Shown here: in pieces, positions 31,295-39,362 of the stretch | How positions within the stretch are numbered: position 1 is the first letter of the stretch | Layout of the letters: every line of letters begins with the position of its first letter | NCBI GenBank assembly: GCA_017472255.1 | Contig: JAFUQU010000011.1 | Location: 248,001-312,000 of the forward strand | Source: Clostridia bacterium | GTDB taxonomy: Bacteria; Bacillota; Clostridia; Oscillospirales; CAG-272 | Length of the DNA: 64,000 nucleotides | Direction: 5' to 3' | Position numbers and translations under genes: made by a program | Notes under the pieces: model-generated | Seen by the model: the letters and a program-made list of their open reading frames with translations, nothing else | The model's database searches: none | What the model was told of the DNA's origin: nothing

Positions 31295-32545
31295 CTATTC
31301 CAGCAGAAAGTCGCCCATGATTTTCTTTGCGAAATTTCGCATATCATCGGGTGTTGCGGGGCTGTTGTAGAGCATTTTCGTGCCGTGGGTGGCGGCTTTT
31401 TCGGCGGGATAGTCCGAGAGAAAATAAATGTGCGAGTTGAAATAGCTGGGACCGTAGTAGAAGGCGGTGGCGGTGAAGCCCACGTTGTCGGCGTAAACGC
31501 GCCCGTCGCTCATCCGCACGATGTCGAAGGTGAAGAACCCGCCCACCATGTTCTGCCAGCTCATCATCGCCGAAACCAGATTGCCCAGCGAATAGATGCA
31601 AAGCGTCTCGCCGTAATCCGATTCAATCCATTCAATCCGCTGGAGCACGTGGGGATGGTGCCCGATGATTACGTCGGTACCGTTCTCCGCCAGCAGCTTG
31701 GCCACCCGCTGCTGATCGGCGGAAACGGTGGTGGAATTTTCCACGCCCCAGTGAATCGACACAATCAGAAAATCGCTGACTTCCTTCGCCAGCGCGCACT
31801 GGCGGATGATGTCCTCGTCGTCGATGTAGGGCACGACCAGCTCGCTGGACGCGGGAAGGCGCAGTCCGTTGGTTTCGTAGGTGTACGACAGGAACGCGAT
31901 TTTTACGCCTTCCCGCTCGATCAAACGGATGGTGTCGTAGTCGGCGGCGTCGTAATAGCCGCCGAGCATGGTGACACCGAATTCGTCCTCCATTTTATGC
32001 CAGAAATCGATGGTGCCGGACAGACCCTTCGCGTACTGATCGACCATGTGGTTGTTGGCGATGTTCACGATGTCGAAGCCCAGCTCGCACAAATCGTATC
32101 CCAAGGCCTGGGGCGAGTTGAACCGCGGATAGCCGGACAGCCCCAGCTCATCGCCCCCCATCAGCGTTTCCTGATTGATGAACGCCAGATCAAACCCGGC
32201 GATGTAATCCGCCACATCCTCGTACATGGGCCTGAAGTTGTAGGCGCGGGTTTCGTCCGTGGCGCGGCGTTCGGCGTCCATGTAGATGCAGGGGTGAATC
32301 ACGTTGTCCCCCGCCGCGAGAAAGGAAATGCGCGCTTCCTCCACCGGTTCGGGCGGTTCGGTTTCGGGCGGCTGGGTGATGGATGCAACCGGCGTGTCGG
32401 ACGGGTCACCCTCAGCCAGGGTGGGCGCGGTGATGCGCGTTACTTCAGGCTCTGAGACGGCGGGTTTGCCACACGCGGTGATACCGCACGCGGTGAGCGC
32501 GGTCAACGACAGACAGAGAAGTGCGGATAGGATTTTACGAATCAT
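31295..32545 (-). CDS. CapA-family lipoprotein (metallophosphatase-like)
   Basis: 416 residues from 32545 (MIRKILS), which has GGAGGAATT upstream; the in-frame start at 32596 is not used because it overlaps a terminator stem. A signal peptide with lipobox-like 'SLTALTAC' is followed by a Thr/Pro/Glu-rich linker. The catalytic domain has 'RISFLAAGDNVIHPCIY', 'DLAFINQETLMGG', 'NIANNHMVDQ', 'VSIHWGVE' and 'GHHPHVLQRIEW', the PGA_cap motif set related to CapA/PgsA. It is probably a surface enzyme acting on a capsule or wall polymer; polyglutamate synthesis is not implied without capB/capC. Confidence 0.88.
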   Translation of the reverse strand: MIRKILSALLCLSLTALTACGITACGKPAVSEPEVTRITAPTLAEGDPSDTPVASITQPPETEPPEPVEEARISFLAAGDNVIHPCIYMDAERRATDETRAYNFRPMYEDVADYIAGFDLAFINQETLMGGDELGLSGYPRFNSPQALGYDLCELGFDIVNIANNHMVDQYAKGLSGTIDFWHKMEDEFGVTMLGGYYDAADYDTIRLIEREGVKIAFLSYTYETNGLRLPASSELVVPYIDDEDIIRQCALAKEVSDFLIVSIHWGVENSTTVSADQQRVAKLLAENGTDVIIGHHPHVLQRIEWIESDYGETLCIYSLGNLVSAMMSWQNMVGGFFTFDIVRMSDGRVYADNVGFTATAFYYGPSYFNSHIYFLSDYPAEKAATHGTKMLYNSPATPDDMRNFAKKIMGDFLLE

Positions 32546-32560
32546 AATTCCTCCATGAAA

Positions 32561-32592
32561 ACGCATGGCGCGGCGTAAGCCGCACCATGCGT
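32561..32592 (-). terminator. Hairpin between the ABC ATPase gene and capA
   Basis: Minus-strand stem ACGCATGGTGCGGC/GCCGCGCCATGCGT (32579-32592 with 32561-32574), loop TTAC, followed by TTTC and then directly by the capA ribosome site, so no promoter fits between. Confidence 0.75.
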
Positions 32593-32596
32593 TCAT

Positions 32597-33355
32597 TCAG
32601 TTTGCGGCTTCCTTGGTGTGTACGGCGCCGAGAAAAGCGGACAGACGAGCGTTGGACGGATGGGCGAAAACCTCCTCCGGCTTTTCGTCTACGGCGATGA
32701 CGCCCTGATCCATGAAGATCACCCGGTCGGAAATGTAGCGCGCAAAGCCCATTTCATGGGTGACGACGATCATCGTCATATGCTCGGCGGCAAGCTGCTT
32801 CATAACCTCCAGCACCTCGCCGGTCAATTCGGGGTCAAGGGCGCTGGTCGGCTCGTCAAAGAGAAGGATGTCGGGGTTGGTCATCAGCGCCCGGGCGATG
32901 GCGACGCGCTGCTTCTGTCCGCCGGACAGGGAAGACGGCATGGCGTCCAGCTTATCGGCAAGCCCGACCTTTGCCAGCAGCGTATGACATTTTTCCTCCG
33001 CCTCAGCGCGGGTCATGAGCCGGTTCGTCACCGGCGCGCAGGTCATATTCTTCTTCACCGACATATGCGGGAACAGGTTGAAATGCTGGAATACCATGCC
33101 CGAGTGGGAGAGAATGCGGTGCATTTCCCGTTCCTTCACATAAACGCCGTTATCCACGAACTTCTCGCCGTTCACGGCGATGCTGCCGTCGTCGATGCGC
33201 TCCAGACCGATCAGCGAGCGAAGCATGGTGCTTTTGCCCGAACCGGAGGGACCGATGACCGAGATGATTTCCCCCCGCTCCACGCCGAAGGTGACGCCTC
33301 GCAGCACGCGGTTGTCGCCGAAGGCTTTTTTTATATTGTTGACTTGTATCATCAT
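32597..33355 (-). CDS. Polar amino-acid ABC transporter ATP-binding protein
   Basis: 252 residues. Walker A 'GPSGSGKST', Q-loop '[14 protein letters not shown]', signature '[15 protein letters not shown]', Walker B '[14 protein letters not shown]' and H-loop 'VVTHEMGFA' are intact. The 'HFNLFPHMS' and '[11 protein letters not shown]' wording matches the GlnQ/HisP polar amino-acid importer subfamily. It pairs with the permease encoded 11 bp upstream. No substrate-binding protein gene is adjacent. Confidence 0.93.
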   Translation of the reverse strand: MMIQVNNIKKAFGDNRVLRGVTFGVERGEIISVIGPSGSGKSTMLRSLIGLERIDDGSIAVNGEKFVDNGVYVKEREMHRILSHSGMVFQHFNLFPHMSVKKNMTCAPVTNRLMTRAEAEEKCHTLLAKVGLADKLDAMPSSLSGGQKQRVAIARALMTNPDILLFDEPTSALDPELTGEVLEVMKQLAAEHMTMIVVTHEMGFARYISDRVIFMDQGVIAVDEKPEEVFAHPSNARLSAFLGAVHTKEAAN

Positions 33356-33366
33356 TTTATGTACCT

Positions 33367-34089
33367 TTAATATGTTGTTTTCTTCTCAAGTATGGAGAAA
33401 ATCTTGGAAAGACCGAAAATCAGCACCATATAAATCACGGCCGCCACGGCGAAGGGCGTCACGTTGGCAAGCGAATTCACCAGCGATTTGGTCATATGCA
33501 TCAGATCGGCAAGACCCAGCGTAGTGACCAACGCGGTGTCCTTGATCAGGTTCACCGTCTCGTTGCAGACCGATGGAATCGCCACGCGGATCATCTGAGG
33601 CAGCACGATTTTGATGGTGGTGGCGAATTTGCGCAGACCCAGAACCTGCGCCGCTTCGTATTGACCGGGGTCAATCGATTTGATGCCGCCGCGGAAAATT
33701 TCGCAGAAATAGGCGGCGTAGTTGAGCACGAAGGCTACGCAGGCGGCGGGGAAGCGTTCCAGCACGATGCCAATATAAGGCAGACCAAAATACACGAACA
33801 GCAGCTGGAGCATCAGCGGCGTGCCGCGCATCAGAAAGACAAAGCCCCGCGCCAGCCAGCGCAGAGGGTAAATTTCAGCGCCGCGCCGCGTGCGGATTCC
33901 CAGCTTGGAATTGGACATAAAGGTTAGCACGAGTCCCAGCGGGATAGACAGGAAGATAACGATGAAAAAGAGCGAGATGGTGATGCCGAGACCCTGCGAG
34001 AGAATTTTCAGGGTGTTGATCAATTGTGTGGGGGAAATGATAACCGCCTCCGTTTTCGGATAAAATATATTGTCTATATATTGTACCAC
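33367..34089 (-). CDS. Polar amino-acid ABC transporter permease
   Basis: About 220-240 residues, His/Glu/Gln/Arg-opine family. '[22 protein letters not shown]', '[20 protein letters not shown]' and the EAA loop '[21 protein letters not shown]' are diagnostic. The frame is open up to a GTG at 34089, but that codon lies at the -10 box of a good promoter (34080-34108), so it cannot be the start. The only ribosome site, GGAGG at 34047-34051, is followed by ATC (34039-34041) and ATT (34036-34038). A non-AUG start there is the best reading. Next AUG/GUG/UUG choices lie too far from it. Confidence 0.88.
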   Translation of the reverse strand: MVQYIDNIFYPKTEAVIISPTQLINTLKILSQGLGITISLFFIVIFLSIPLGLVLTFMSNSKLGIRTRRGAEIYPLRWLARGFVFLMRGTPLMLQLLFVYFGLPYIGIVLERFPAACVAFVLNYAAYFCEIFRGGIKSIDPGQYEAAQVLGLRKFATTIKIVLPQMIRVAIPSVCNETVNLIKDTALVTTLGLADLMHMTKSLVNSLANVTPFAVAAVIYMVLIFGLSKIFSILEKKTTY

Positions 34090-34108
34090 AATTTTTTAGT
34101 TTTGTAAA
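34080..34108 (-). promoter_or_regulatory. Sigma-A promoter of the amino-acid ABC operon
   Basis: Minus-strand -35 TTTACA (34103-34108) and -10 TACAAT (34080-34085), spacer 17 bp. Confidence 0.75.
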
Positions 34109-34156
34109 CTGCTAAAGAGAAAATTCTTTAACTTTTTGGATTTTTCCCGAAAACGG

Positions 34157-34185
34157 TTGCAAAGAGTGGAAAGATATGCTATAAT
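34157..34185 (+). promoter_or_regulatory. Sigma-A promoter of the lipid kinase gene
   Basis: -35 TTGCAA (34157-34162) and -10 TATAAT (34180-34185), spacer 17 bp, 41 bp before the start. Confidence 0.8.
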
Positions 34186-34225
34186 GATGAAAGAAACCTG
34201 ACGGTCTGATCCGTGAAATGAAAGG

Positions 34226-35218
34226 ATGCTGAACGACATCAGACATATATTTATCATAAATCCCGCCGCCGGAAAGGGCAGCGAAGCGCAGCCTGTCGCC
34301 GATAAAATCCGGGATGCCTGCGATGTGGCGGGCGCTGAATATGAAATTTACATGACCAAACAGCGGGGCGACGGTACGGCGTATGTCAGACAGCGCGTTT
34401 CCGGGAAAAAGAAGGACGAGATGCTCCGTTTTTACGCCTGCGGCGGCGACGGCACGCTGAACGAGGTGATCTGCGGCGCGGTGAATCCGGCGCTTGACGG
34501 TTCCATCCCCGGCGTTGAGGTTGGCTGCGTGCCCATCGGTACGGGGAATGATTTTGTGCGGAATTTTTCCACGCCGGAGTTTTTTAAGGATATTCCCAAG
34601 CAGCTGCTGGGCGATGCGATTTCGCTGGACTGCTTTGCCTACAACGAGCGCTGCGGCATCAACATGGTGAACGTGGGCTTCGACTGCGATGTGGTGTCGA
34701 AGGCTGCCGAGCTGAAGCAGAAGCCGCTGATTCCGAAGAATTTCGCGTATCTGGCGGGCATCGCGGTGGTGCTTAGGAAGAATCTGGGCAAATCCATTCG
34801 GATTATCCGTTCGGACGGCTCGGAGTTTTCCCGGGAATTTGAGCTGTGCGCGGTGGCGAACGGCGGATTCTGCGGCGGCGGGTTTCACTCGGCGCCAATC
34901 GCCTGTCTGGACGACGGGCTGCTGGACATCAGCCTGATGCGCAAGGTTTCGCGCACCACCTTTCTGCGGCTAGTCGGCTCCTACAAGGAGGGCACGCACC
35001 TGAAATCGAAGCTGGGGCGGAAGGTTGTCAGCTACATTCAGGACACATCTGTCACCTTCCAGTTTGAGGAGGAGACCGACGTCTGCGTGGACGGCGAAAT
35101 CGAGCGGGTAAAGGAAGCGGTCTTCCGCGTGCTTCCGAAGGCCGTGCGCTTTGTTCTGCCCGTGGGGGTGAGCTGCCTTTGCACCAAAGAGGCGATGGAA
35201 CGGGGTATTGTATATTGA
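34226..35218 (+). CDS. Diacylglycerol/lipid kinase (DagK/YegS family)
   Basis: 330 residues. 'IFIINPAAGKGSEA' (residues 8-21) and the nucleotide-binding 'YACGGDGTLNEVICGAVN' and 'VGCVPIGTGNDFVRNF' are the DAGK_cat motifs. 'ANGGFCGGGFHSAPIACLDDGLLDISLM' (parts) is the C-terminal conserved block. It phosphorylates diacylglycerol or a related lipid to feed phospholipid synthesis, at the membrane face. Its start is close to AAAGGATG. Own promoter. Confidence 0.92.
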   Translation: MLNDIRHIFIINPAAGKGSEAQPVADKIRDACDVAGAEYEIYMTKQRGDGTAYVRQRVSGKKKDEMLRFYACGGDGTLNEVICGAVNPALDGSIPGVEVGCVPIGTGNDFVRNFSTPEFFKDIPKQLLGDAISLDCFAYNERCGINMVNVGFDCDVVSKAAELKQKPLIPKNFAYLAGIAVVLRKNLGKSIRIIRSDGSEFSREFELCAVANGGFCGGGFHSAPIACLDDGLLDISLMRKVSRTTFLRLVGSYKEGTHLKSKLGRKVVSYIQDTSVTFQFEEETDVCVDGEIERVKEAVFRVLPKAVRFVLPVGVSCLCTKEAMERGIVY

Positions 35219-35220
35219 AA

Positions 35221-35247
35221 AACAGCCTGCGCTTGGCGCAGGCTGTT
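35221..35247. terminator. Terminator between convergent genes
   Basis: A 12-bp stem AACAGCCTGCGC/GCGCAGGCTGTT (35221-35232 with 35236-35247) with a TTG loop, 3 bases after the lipid kinase stop. It probably serves both strands. Confidence 0.75.
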
Positions 35248-35255
35248 GGTATTTC

Positions 35256-36872
35256 TCATTCCGGCATCGATTCATAAACCACAGGCGTGTCGCTGGGCAG
35301 ATCGCACAGCAGCATAAGCACGCCCTGGTGGTAGGGATCGTCGTAGGGCATCGTGTATTTGTACCAGCCGTTGTTCAGATAGTACAGCACCAGCGGCTCG
35401 GAGCGATCGGAGGCTTTGTAGGCTGCAACCTGCGCGGCGTTGCGTTCGTGAACGGCTGCGTTGTCGCGGTAGCCCATGGTTACACTGCCGAACTGCGCAA
35501 GGCAGAGGCATAGCAGCGCCAGCCCGCCGATCTGCGCCTGCTTTCCGCGCACAAGGTACGCCAGCCCCGCCGACGCCAGCACAAGCAGCACCAGCAGAAT
35601 CACAAAACCGCCCGCCGACACCATATACGACGGCAGCAGCGTGAACACCAGCCCCGCCAGCGCCATATACAGCCCCCGTCCGCGATACTTCACAATCCAT
35701 CGCACAACGGGCACCATCAGCATGACGGCGCTGATAAGAATGGTGCGCGGACCGAACTCGGGAGAGACGAGCATAGCGGTCTGAACCGCGACGGCGCACC
35801 AGACAAAGAAAAGCTCGTCGATTTCCCCGTCCCGGAAGTAGCGCACCACCGTCCAGATCATGACGGCGGTCAGTGGGAGAATCAGAATCAGGATGCACCA
35901 TGTTTCAGCCAGCATTTCGTGTCTGGAAACGATGCCCCAGACGTACAGCCCCAGCGCCAGCGCGGTTACGCCGCCCAGAAGCATGGGCAGAGGATTGCGG
36001 TCGGATTTGTGCCGGAAGCATCCGGCGAGGATAAGCACAAACAGCGCGCAGATTACCAGAAACAGTCCGTAGGTGCCGAAAACCTCGGCGGTCAGCGGCA
36101 GGAGATTTCGTTTGATCCGCCCGAAGATGGACATGGCGTAGAAATCGGGATAGTAGGTGGTGCGCACGCTGTTGCCGGGGGCAAGGAGCAGGGTGGCGAA
36201 GCCGGTCAGCGAGGCGGGAAGGGTCAGCCACCATGTGAGCTTGGGCAGGCGGCGTTTAACGACGAAGGCGGACACGAGGAAGCACAGCACCACCAGCAGC
36301 GACGCGGCGGAAGCCTGTTCGGTGGTAGCGGACGCGATCAGCGCCAGTCCAACCAGATACCAGGCGTTTTTCTCCCGCTCGAAGGCTTTGCGGAACAGGT
36401 AGTAGAACCAGAGCGTCACGGTGACGGGAAAGAGGTAGTTCAGCGAACCGGTCGCCCAGTAGACGCTTTGACGGAGGATGGTCAGGTTGACCACGCCGAA
36501 GAAACCGCAGGCGGCAGAAAGGGTAAGCTGATACTCACGGCGGCGCTGGGCGAAATCATCCGTCCATGCGCGGGCGGCGATCCGGGCGGCGGCAAGCACC
36601 AGCAGCGCGAGGGTGGCGACGTTAAACACCCGCCACGACCAGATCGACCAGCCCAGCAGCAGTTCATCGATGAGATGGACGAGGGCGCGTCCGTTGGTCT
36701 GGGTATAGTGGAAGATATTTTCGCTGAGCATATAGTCAGCGCCGTTGCCGACGAAGGCGGCGTAATAATAATCATCCCCGAAGTAGGTGGTAAAGCAGCA
36801 GGTAAGCGCGTGGATGGTGAGGAAAACAGCGAAGACGATATGATGCCAGTGACGGGTGAGGAATGCTTTCAT
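35256..36872 (-). CDS. Polytopic membrane protein, DUF6056-like
   Basis: 538 residues from the ATG at 36872 (MKAFLTRHWHHIVF); an upstream in-frame start at 36938 lacks a ribosome site. About 11-12 hydrophobic helices are predicted. After helix 1, 'TTYFGDDYYYAAF' carries an Asp-Asp motif like those of membrane glycosyltransferases of the GT-C type, and later 'DEL' and 'SVYWATGSLNYLFPV' resemble DUF6056/glucosyl-transferase-like proteins of Bacillota. It may transfer sugar from a polyprenyl carrier to a surface polymer. That is inference from topology and the loop-1 acidic motif. Confidence 0.6.
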   Translation of the reverse strand: MKAFLTRHWHHIVFAVFLTIHALTCCFTTYFGDDYYYAAFVGNGADYMLSENIFHYTQTNGRALVHLIDELLLGWSIWSWRVFNVATLALLVLAAARIAARAWTDDFAQRRREYQLTLSAACGFFGVVNLTILRQSVYWATGSLNYLFPVTVTLWFYYLFRKAFEREKNAWYLVGLALIASATTEQASAASLLVVLCFLVSAFVVKRRLPKLTWWLTLPASLTGFATLLLAPGNSVRTTYYPDFYAMSIFGRIKRNLLPLTAEVFGTYGLFLVICALFVLILAGCFRHKSDRNPLPMLLGGVTALALGLYVWGIVSRHEMLAETWCILILILPLTAVMIWTVVRYFRDGEIDELFFVWCAVAVQTAMLVSPEFGPRTILISAVMLMVPVVRWIVKYRGRGLYMALAGLVFTLLPSYMVSAGGFVILLVLLVLASAGLAYLVRGKQAQIGGLALLCLCLAQFGSVTMGYRDNAAVHERNAAQVAAYKASDRSEPLVLYYLNNGWYKYTMPYDDPYHQGVLMLLCDLPSDTPVVYESMPE

Positions 36873-36956
36873 GGGCTTGTCCTTTGCGGGTGTGATCGAT
36901 AATAGGTATATGATATCACCGAAATGGATTGATGTCAAGAGGGGATTTGTTAAAAT

Positions 36957-37406
36957 TTAGTTCGTGTCTGTAAAAGAACCGAGGTTGCTGATTGCAAGCC
37001 CGGCTTTTTTTGCTTTGTCGTAAAATTTATATGCGTTGCTTGTGGAATGGTTAATATAGCAGATTAATGCCTGGGAGTTTTTCAGCATCCATAAATTACG
37101 ATGAGGAATAGCAAATCGTCTCGGTACAGTTTCCATATTCTCCGGGTATAAGGTATCCAATGGATGTTCAGCCTGAATAAATCGGGAATGCTCGGGGAAG
37201 TAAGCCAATACCTCGATGGGCGTAATGTGCGGATGGATTTGTTTCAGTTTGTTTAATGCCTGAATGACGAGCGCGTCAAACGAGCCTTGATTGCCAACAT
37301 AGAAGGTTATATAGCCTTCATGAATTTTTTGTTCGATTGCACAGCAGAGTTCCTTATAAATTTCAGATGGTGCGTTACGGTGTCCGATAAAAGTACAGGT
37401 TGGCAT
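36957..37406 (-). CDS. SLOG-fold (DUF1273/YpsA-like) protein
   Basis: 149 residues. 'TCTFIGHRNAPSEIY' at the N-terminus is the 'F.GHR' motif of the DUF1273/YpsA branch of the SLOG superfamily. 'YVGNQGSFDALVIQAL' is the glycine-rich loop expected to bind a nucleotide or nucleotide-derived ligand. 'IPHRNLWMLKNSQALICYINHSTSNAYKFYDKAKKAG' (in parts) corresponds to the 'R...M...D....V.....GT...A...G' half. It is divergently paired with an XRE regulator, with a consensus promoter flanked by two operators. The role of this branch is not established. Confidence 0.75.
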   Translation of the reverse strand: MPTCTFIGHRNAPSEIYKELCCAIEQKIHEGYITFYVGNQGSFDALVIQALNKLKQIHPHITPIEVLAYFPEHSRFIQAEHPLDTLYPENMETVPRRFAIPHRNLWMLKNSQALICYINHSTSNAYKFYDKAKKAGLAISNLGSFTDTN

Positions 37407-37423
37407 AATAATTCTCCTAATTT

Positions 37424-37488
37424 AGCAATTGATAGCTATATTATATCACAAGTAATTTCATATGTCAATATTCCAGCAATCTATTGCT
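37424..37488. promoter_or_regulatory. Two palindromic operators flanking the SLOG promoter
   Basis: AGCAATTGATAGCT (37424-37437, one mismatch from a dyad) and AGCAATCTATTGCT (37475-37488, perfect dyad) share the form AGCAAT-N2-ATTGCT. The first lies just downstream of the -10 box and the second just upstream of the -35 box of the SLOG gene, so the XRE protein is the likely repressor. Confidence 0.6.
37440..37468 (-). promoter_or_regulatory. Consensus sigma-A promoter of the SLOG gene
   Basis: Minus-strand -35 TTGACA (37463-37468) and -10 TATAAT (37440-37445), spacer 17 bp. Confidence 0.82.
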
Positions 37489-37547
37489 AATCTTGAATGA
37501 ATAATCTGATATGATAATTGTAAATAATTATCTGTCAGGAGAACAAC

Positions 37548-37805
37548 ATGAATTACGGTGAGATTATTAGAAAGCGGATTGTGGATTTATGCCAGCAGCG
37601 TGGAATATCCACAAACAAGCTCGCTTCAATGTGTGGCATATGGCAGTCAACCGTTGAGAGCATTTTGAAAGGAAGATCGAATAATCCAAAGTTGAAAACC
37701 CTCCATAAAATTGCCAACGGGTTGTCCATGACGGTGTCAGAATTTCTCGATTTCCCGGAATTGAATGAATATTCGTTTGCGGATATGGAGGAAGAGGAAG
37801 ATTGA
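37548..37805 (+). CDS. XRE-family helix-turn-helix regulator
   Basis: 85 residues. HTH_3 domain over residues 5-66: 'IIRKRIVDLCQQRGISTNKLASMCG', recognition helix 'WQSTVESILKGRSNNPKLKTLHKIANGL' (parts). An acidic tail (FADMEEEED) ends the protein. Ribosome site CAGGAGAAC. Divergent from the SLOG gene, with paired operators between, mirroring the 18.3-19 kb locus. Confidence 0.9.
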   Translation: MNYGEIIRKRIVDLCQQRGISTNKLASMCGIWQSTVESILKGRSNNPKLKTLHKIANGLSMTVSEFLDFPELNEYSFADMEEEED

Positions 37806-37819
37806 ATATGCGGATGGTG

Positions 37820-37920
37820 CGGAGCGACAACGCGACCAACGGTCGCATGGCGTCGCTCCCTACGGACGGTCGGCGTACAAACCCTTTGTCTGTAGGGAGC
37901 GACGCCCTCGTCGCTCCGTC
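37820..37920. repeat. GC-rich intergenic inverted repeat
   Basis: A nested stem structure: outer GGAGCGAC/GTCGCTCC (37821-37828 with 37910-37917) and inner 15-bp GGCGTCGCTCCCTAC/GTAGGGAGCGACGCC (37849-37863 with 37892-37906). The core GACGCCCTCGTCG also occurs in the element at 62880. Apart from this and the promoter at 38028 I see nothing in the 280-bp gap. Confidence 0.8.
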
Positions 37921-38027
37921 CCCCATCGCTCGCCGCTTCTGCAATTGTCGCCGCCCGCCACCGGGTAGTTTGCCTTTGGCAATGGCGTTTAGCTTGTGAA
38001 CGAAAAGTTAAATCTTGATTGCTGCTG

Positions 38028-38056
38028 TTGATTTTTTGCCGCGATAGATGTATAAT
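38028..38056 (+). promoter_or_regulatory. Sigma-A promoter of the Phd-like gene
   Basis: -35 TTGATT (38028-38033) and -10 TATAAT (38051-38056), spacer 17 bp. Confidence 0.75.
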
Positions 38057-38086
38057 ATAAGTAGTAACTGATTGGGAGGAATGTAT

Positions 38087-38305
38087 ATGTCAATCACATT
38101 AGCTGAACTGGAAAAGAACCCGACAAAGTACATTCTTCTTTCCGCAAAAGAGGATGTCTATATCGTTACGGAAAGCAACATTACACTTAAACTTGTCAAT
38201 CCGAATCAGGAAAGAATTGATGCGGCAAAATCATTATTCGGAATTTTAGCTGGCGATACCACAACACTTGAAGAAGCGCGTGACGAAAGATTAAGTAAAA
38301 TATAG
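38087..38305 (+). CDS. Orphan Phd/YefM-like antitoxin
   Basis: 72 residues from the ATG at 38087 (MSITLAELEKNPTKY), 7 bases after GGGAGGA; earlier ATGs at 38072 and 38081 crowd or precede that site. 'ELEKNPTKYILLSAKEDVYIVTESN' fits the Phd/YefM DNA-binding fold, and 'RIDAAKSLFGILAGDTTTLEEARDERLSKI' resembles the toxin-neutralising tail common in antitoxins of PIN-type toxins. No toxin gene follows: a terminator starts 9 bp after the stop. It may be a leftover antitoxin or a solitary regulator. Confidence 0.7.
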   Translation: MSITLAELEKNPTKYILLSAKEDVYIVTESNITLKLVNPNQERIDAAKSLFGILAGDTTTLEEARDERLSKI

Positions 38306-38313
38306 AATATCAT

Positions 38314-38338
38314 AAAGGAGGAGCTGCGCTCCTCCTTT
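38314..38338. terminator. Terminator after the Phd-like gene
   Basis: An 11-bp stem AAAGGAGGAGC/GCTCCTCCTTT (38314-38324 with 38328-38338) between convergent genes. Confidence 0.8.
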
Positions 38339-38343
38339 GCATT

Positions 38344-39204
38344 TCACCCCACCTCGCAGCCGGGATAATAGTGCGCGAGAATCTCCCGATAGCCGCAGCC
38401 GCGGGACGCCATGGCGTCCGCGCCGCGCTGACTCATGCCCACGCCATGCCCATAGCCCGCCGCCGTCAGCCGAAGCATATCCCCGTCCCACCGCGCTGTA
38501 AGCGCGGTGGAGCGCAGCCCAAACAGTGCCCGCGCCTCCGTTCCCGTCAACGTCAGATTGCCGATTCCCAGCGTCCCGCAGCGCCCGCTGCTGTTGGACG
38601 CCCATTCCAGCGAACGCCCGCCGTCCCAATCCGGCAGAAGCGACGCCACCTCCGCCGACGTCAGCGTGACCTCCGTCAAATCCACCGCTTCCTCGCTTGT
38701 AACCGACACCAGATAGGGAAGCGCCCCCTGCCATACGTTCTCCGACGCTTCCGTCGCGCCCGGCGAACTGGCGTGCCATACCGCGCAGATCGGCTCACCC
38801 TCGTATGTCAAAACCTCCCCCGCCGTCGCTTCCACCGCCGCCCGAACGATTTCCACCGACCGACGGGCGTAGTCCTCGCCAAACCGGGCGGCGAGATCGG
38901 CTTCCGTGGTGAAGCCGCAGCAATGCGCCGGGCTGTCGCATACGTCCGCGCCCTCATGCTGACGCGCACCCGTCTGCTTGCAGTAGAGATAGTAGGTTCG
39001 CGCCGCCACCGCCTGCGCTTTGATCGCTTCCTCGCCGAAGGTGTACGGCACCTCGCCCAACACCACCCCTGTCACATATTCCTCCAGCGTCAGCTCGAGG
39101 GTGCCGCCGCCGCACGCCATCGTAAGCGTTTCCGCCGCGCTTATGGGATGGCAAAGCATCGCAGCTGCGGCGAATAATGCAAGAATTCGAATTGCACATT
39201 TCAT
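38344..39204 (-). CDS. spoIID: SpoIID/LytB-domain protein (stage II sporulation protein D-like)
   Basis: 286 residues with an N-terminal signal sequence (ILALFAAAAMLCHPISAAE). The lytic transglycosylase-type SpoIID domain has 'LEEYVTGVVLGEVPYTFGEEAIKAQAVAARTYYLY' (parts; the catalytic Glu is in 'GEVP'), 'CDSPAHCCGF', 'YEGEPICAVWHASSPGATEASENVW' and the C-terminal 'GYGHGVGMSQRGADAMA' and 'ILAHYYPG'. It cleaves peptidoglycan glycan strands during engulfment. The length is shorter than B. subtilis SpoIID, as usual in Clostridia. No other engulfment genes adjoin it. Confidence 0.92.
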   Translation of the reverse strand: MKCAIRILALFAAAAMLCHPISAAETLTMACGGGTLELTLEEYVTGVVLGEVPYTFGEEAIKAQAVAARTYYLYCKQTGARQHEGADVCDSPAHCCGFTTEADLAARFGEDYARRSVEIVRAAVEATAGEVLTYEGEPICAVWHASSPGATEASENVWQGALPYLVSVTSEEAVDLTEVTLTSAEVASLLPDWDGGRSLEWASNSSGRCGTLGIGNLTLTGTEARALFGLRSTALTARWDGDMLRLTAAGYGHGVGMSQRGADAMASRGCGYREILAHYYPGCEVG

Positions 39205-39285
39205 AGCAAATCCCTCATTTCAGACTGTATTGTGTTAATTTTCTGCCAAACCTTAAAATTACTTTGCAATATTTCAATTTACCTC

Positions 39286-39314
39286 TTGCATTTTCTGCAA
39301 AGATGTGGTATAAT
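39286..39314 (+). promoter_or_regulatory. Sigma-A promoter of the citrate synthase gene
   Basis: -35 TTGCAT (39286-39291) and -10 TATAAT (39309-39314), spacer 17 bp. Confidence 0.78.
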
Positions 39315-39362
39315 ATCAAATAACCTAAAGTGCTAAAGCAAATTCCTGGGGGTATCCATATT

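Noticed and set aside
30932..32455. A 507-residue plus-strand frame running from spmB into the capA region
   Set aside because: It is a shadow of spmB in another frame and of capA antisense, and joins two unrelated genes.
37820..37920. Possible CRISPR-like repeat because of the repeated GTCGCTCC units
   Set aside because: Only one nested inverted repeat, no regular spacer pattern and no cas gene nearby.
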